A stretch of 31,693 bases of DNA, from positions 1 to 31,693 of the forward strand of contig CABRIB010000010.1 in NCBI GenBank assembly GCA_902470915.1, read 5' to 3'. The DNA comes from an uncultured Collinsella sp. (GTDB taxonomy: Bacteria; Actinomycetota; Coriobacteriia; Coriobacteriales; Coriobacteriaceae). Positions within the stretch are counted from its first letter, which is position 1. Each line of letters opens with the position of its first letter. The position numbers were made by a program, and so were the translations under genes. A model generated the notes under the pieces. It saw nothing but the letters and a program-made list of their open reading frames with translations, did no database searches and was not told where the DNA came from. Positions 31,650 to 31,693 of the stretch are shown in pieces.

Positions 31650-31693
31650 CTGTCTCTTATACACATCTCCGAGCCCACGAGACGGACTCCTAT
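31650..31693 (-). other. Nextera i7 adapter, not genomic
   Basis: The final 44 bases are the reverse complement of the adapter at 1-46: CTGTCTCTTATACACATCT, then CCGAGCCCACGAGAC, then the index GGACTCCT. The genome ends at 31649. Confidence 0.97.

Noticed and set aside
31028..31678. nrdD start at the MGSEMCIRDR peptide
   Set aside because: Those residues are translated adapter; the true start is off the contig.

Overview
The window is GC-rich with strong AAGGAGG-type ribosome binding sites and short intergenic gaps. Its gene content (DUF3793 with flavodoxin, nrdD/nrdG, a Y-family polymerase with a YolD partner, a Fe-S aldo/keto reductase) points to an anaerobic gut actinobacterium of the class Coriobacteriia, most like Collinsella. 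That placement is inferred from protein style and codon use; there is no rRNA here. Both ends are not genomic: positions 1-46 and 31650-31693 are Illumina Nextera i7 adapter, so the real contig is about 47-31649 and both terminal genes are cut.

Left end (47-1816): a 5'-truncated ClpP-like serine peptidase overlaps a VirD4/TraG-type coupling ATPase. This looks like the tail of a conjugative or integrative element abutting the chromosome. 1958-5636 (minus): glucose-6-phosphate isomerase, a broken iron-dependent alcohol dehydrogenase and a PAP2 phosphatase. 5699-7780: a long hairpin repeat, then an SOS-type promoter with LexA-like boxes driving a Y-family polymerase and a YolD-like protein. 7803-9534: a small copper-chaperone-like membrane protein behind a CsoR-like operator, divergent from a DUF3793 gene and a flavodoxin gene. 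9650-12751 (minus): a polar amino-acid ABC transporter (substrate-binding lipoprotein, permease with an extra extracytoplasmic domain, ATPase).

12899-16234 (minus): endonuclease IV, a Gfo/Idh/MocA oxidoreductase and a Fe-S aldo/keto reductase. The two intergenic gaps hold copies of one hairpin family whose stems covary. 16397-18905: a cyclase C-terminal fragment gene, a ketopantoate-reductase-like gene, a tiny membrane protein and a secreted protein. 19218-21704: O-acetylhomoserine sulfhydrylase with an upstream Cys-containing leader peptide and hairpin, divergent from a LysR regulator with an ATC-N9-GAT operator. 21804-24324 (plus): RNase HI, a second MocA-family gene, acylphosphatase and a PerR-like repressor.

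24401-26292 (minus): a SlyD-like FKBP, a UreE-like protein coupled to it, and a HAD phosphatase, suggesting nickel handling without a visible urease. 26413-28277 (plus): an M19 dipeptidase and a YgjP-like metallopeptidase. 28284-31649 (minus): folB, an HD hydrolase, folE, nrdG and nrdD. This links pterin/folate synthesis to anaerobic dNTP synthesis, and the nrdD-nrdG gap carries two large inverted repeats, one bounded by an 8-bp direct repeat.

The points most worth following up are the covarying hairpin family, the metY leader peptide, the SlyD/UreE-like pair and the HD enzyme sitting between FolE and FolB.
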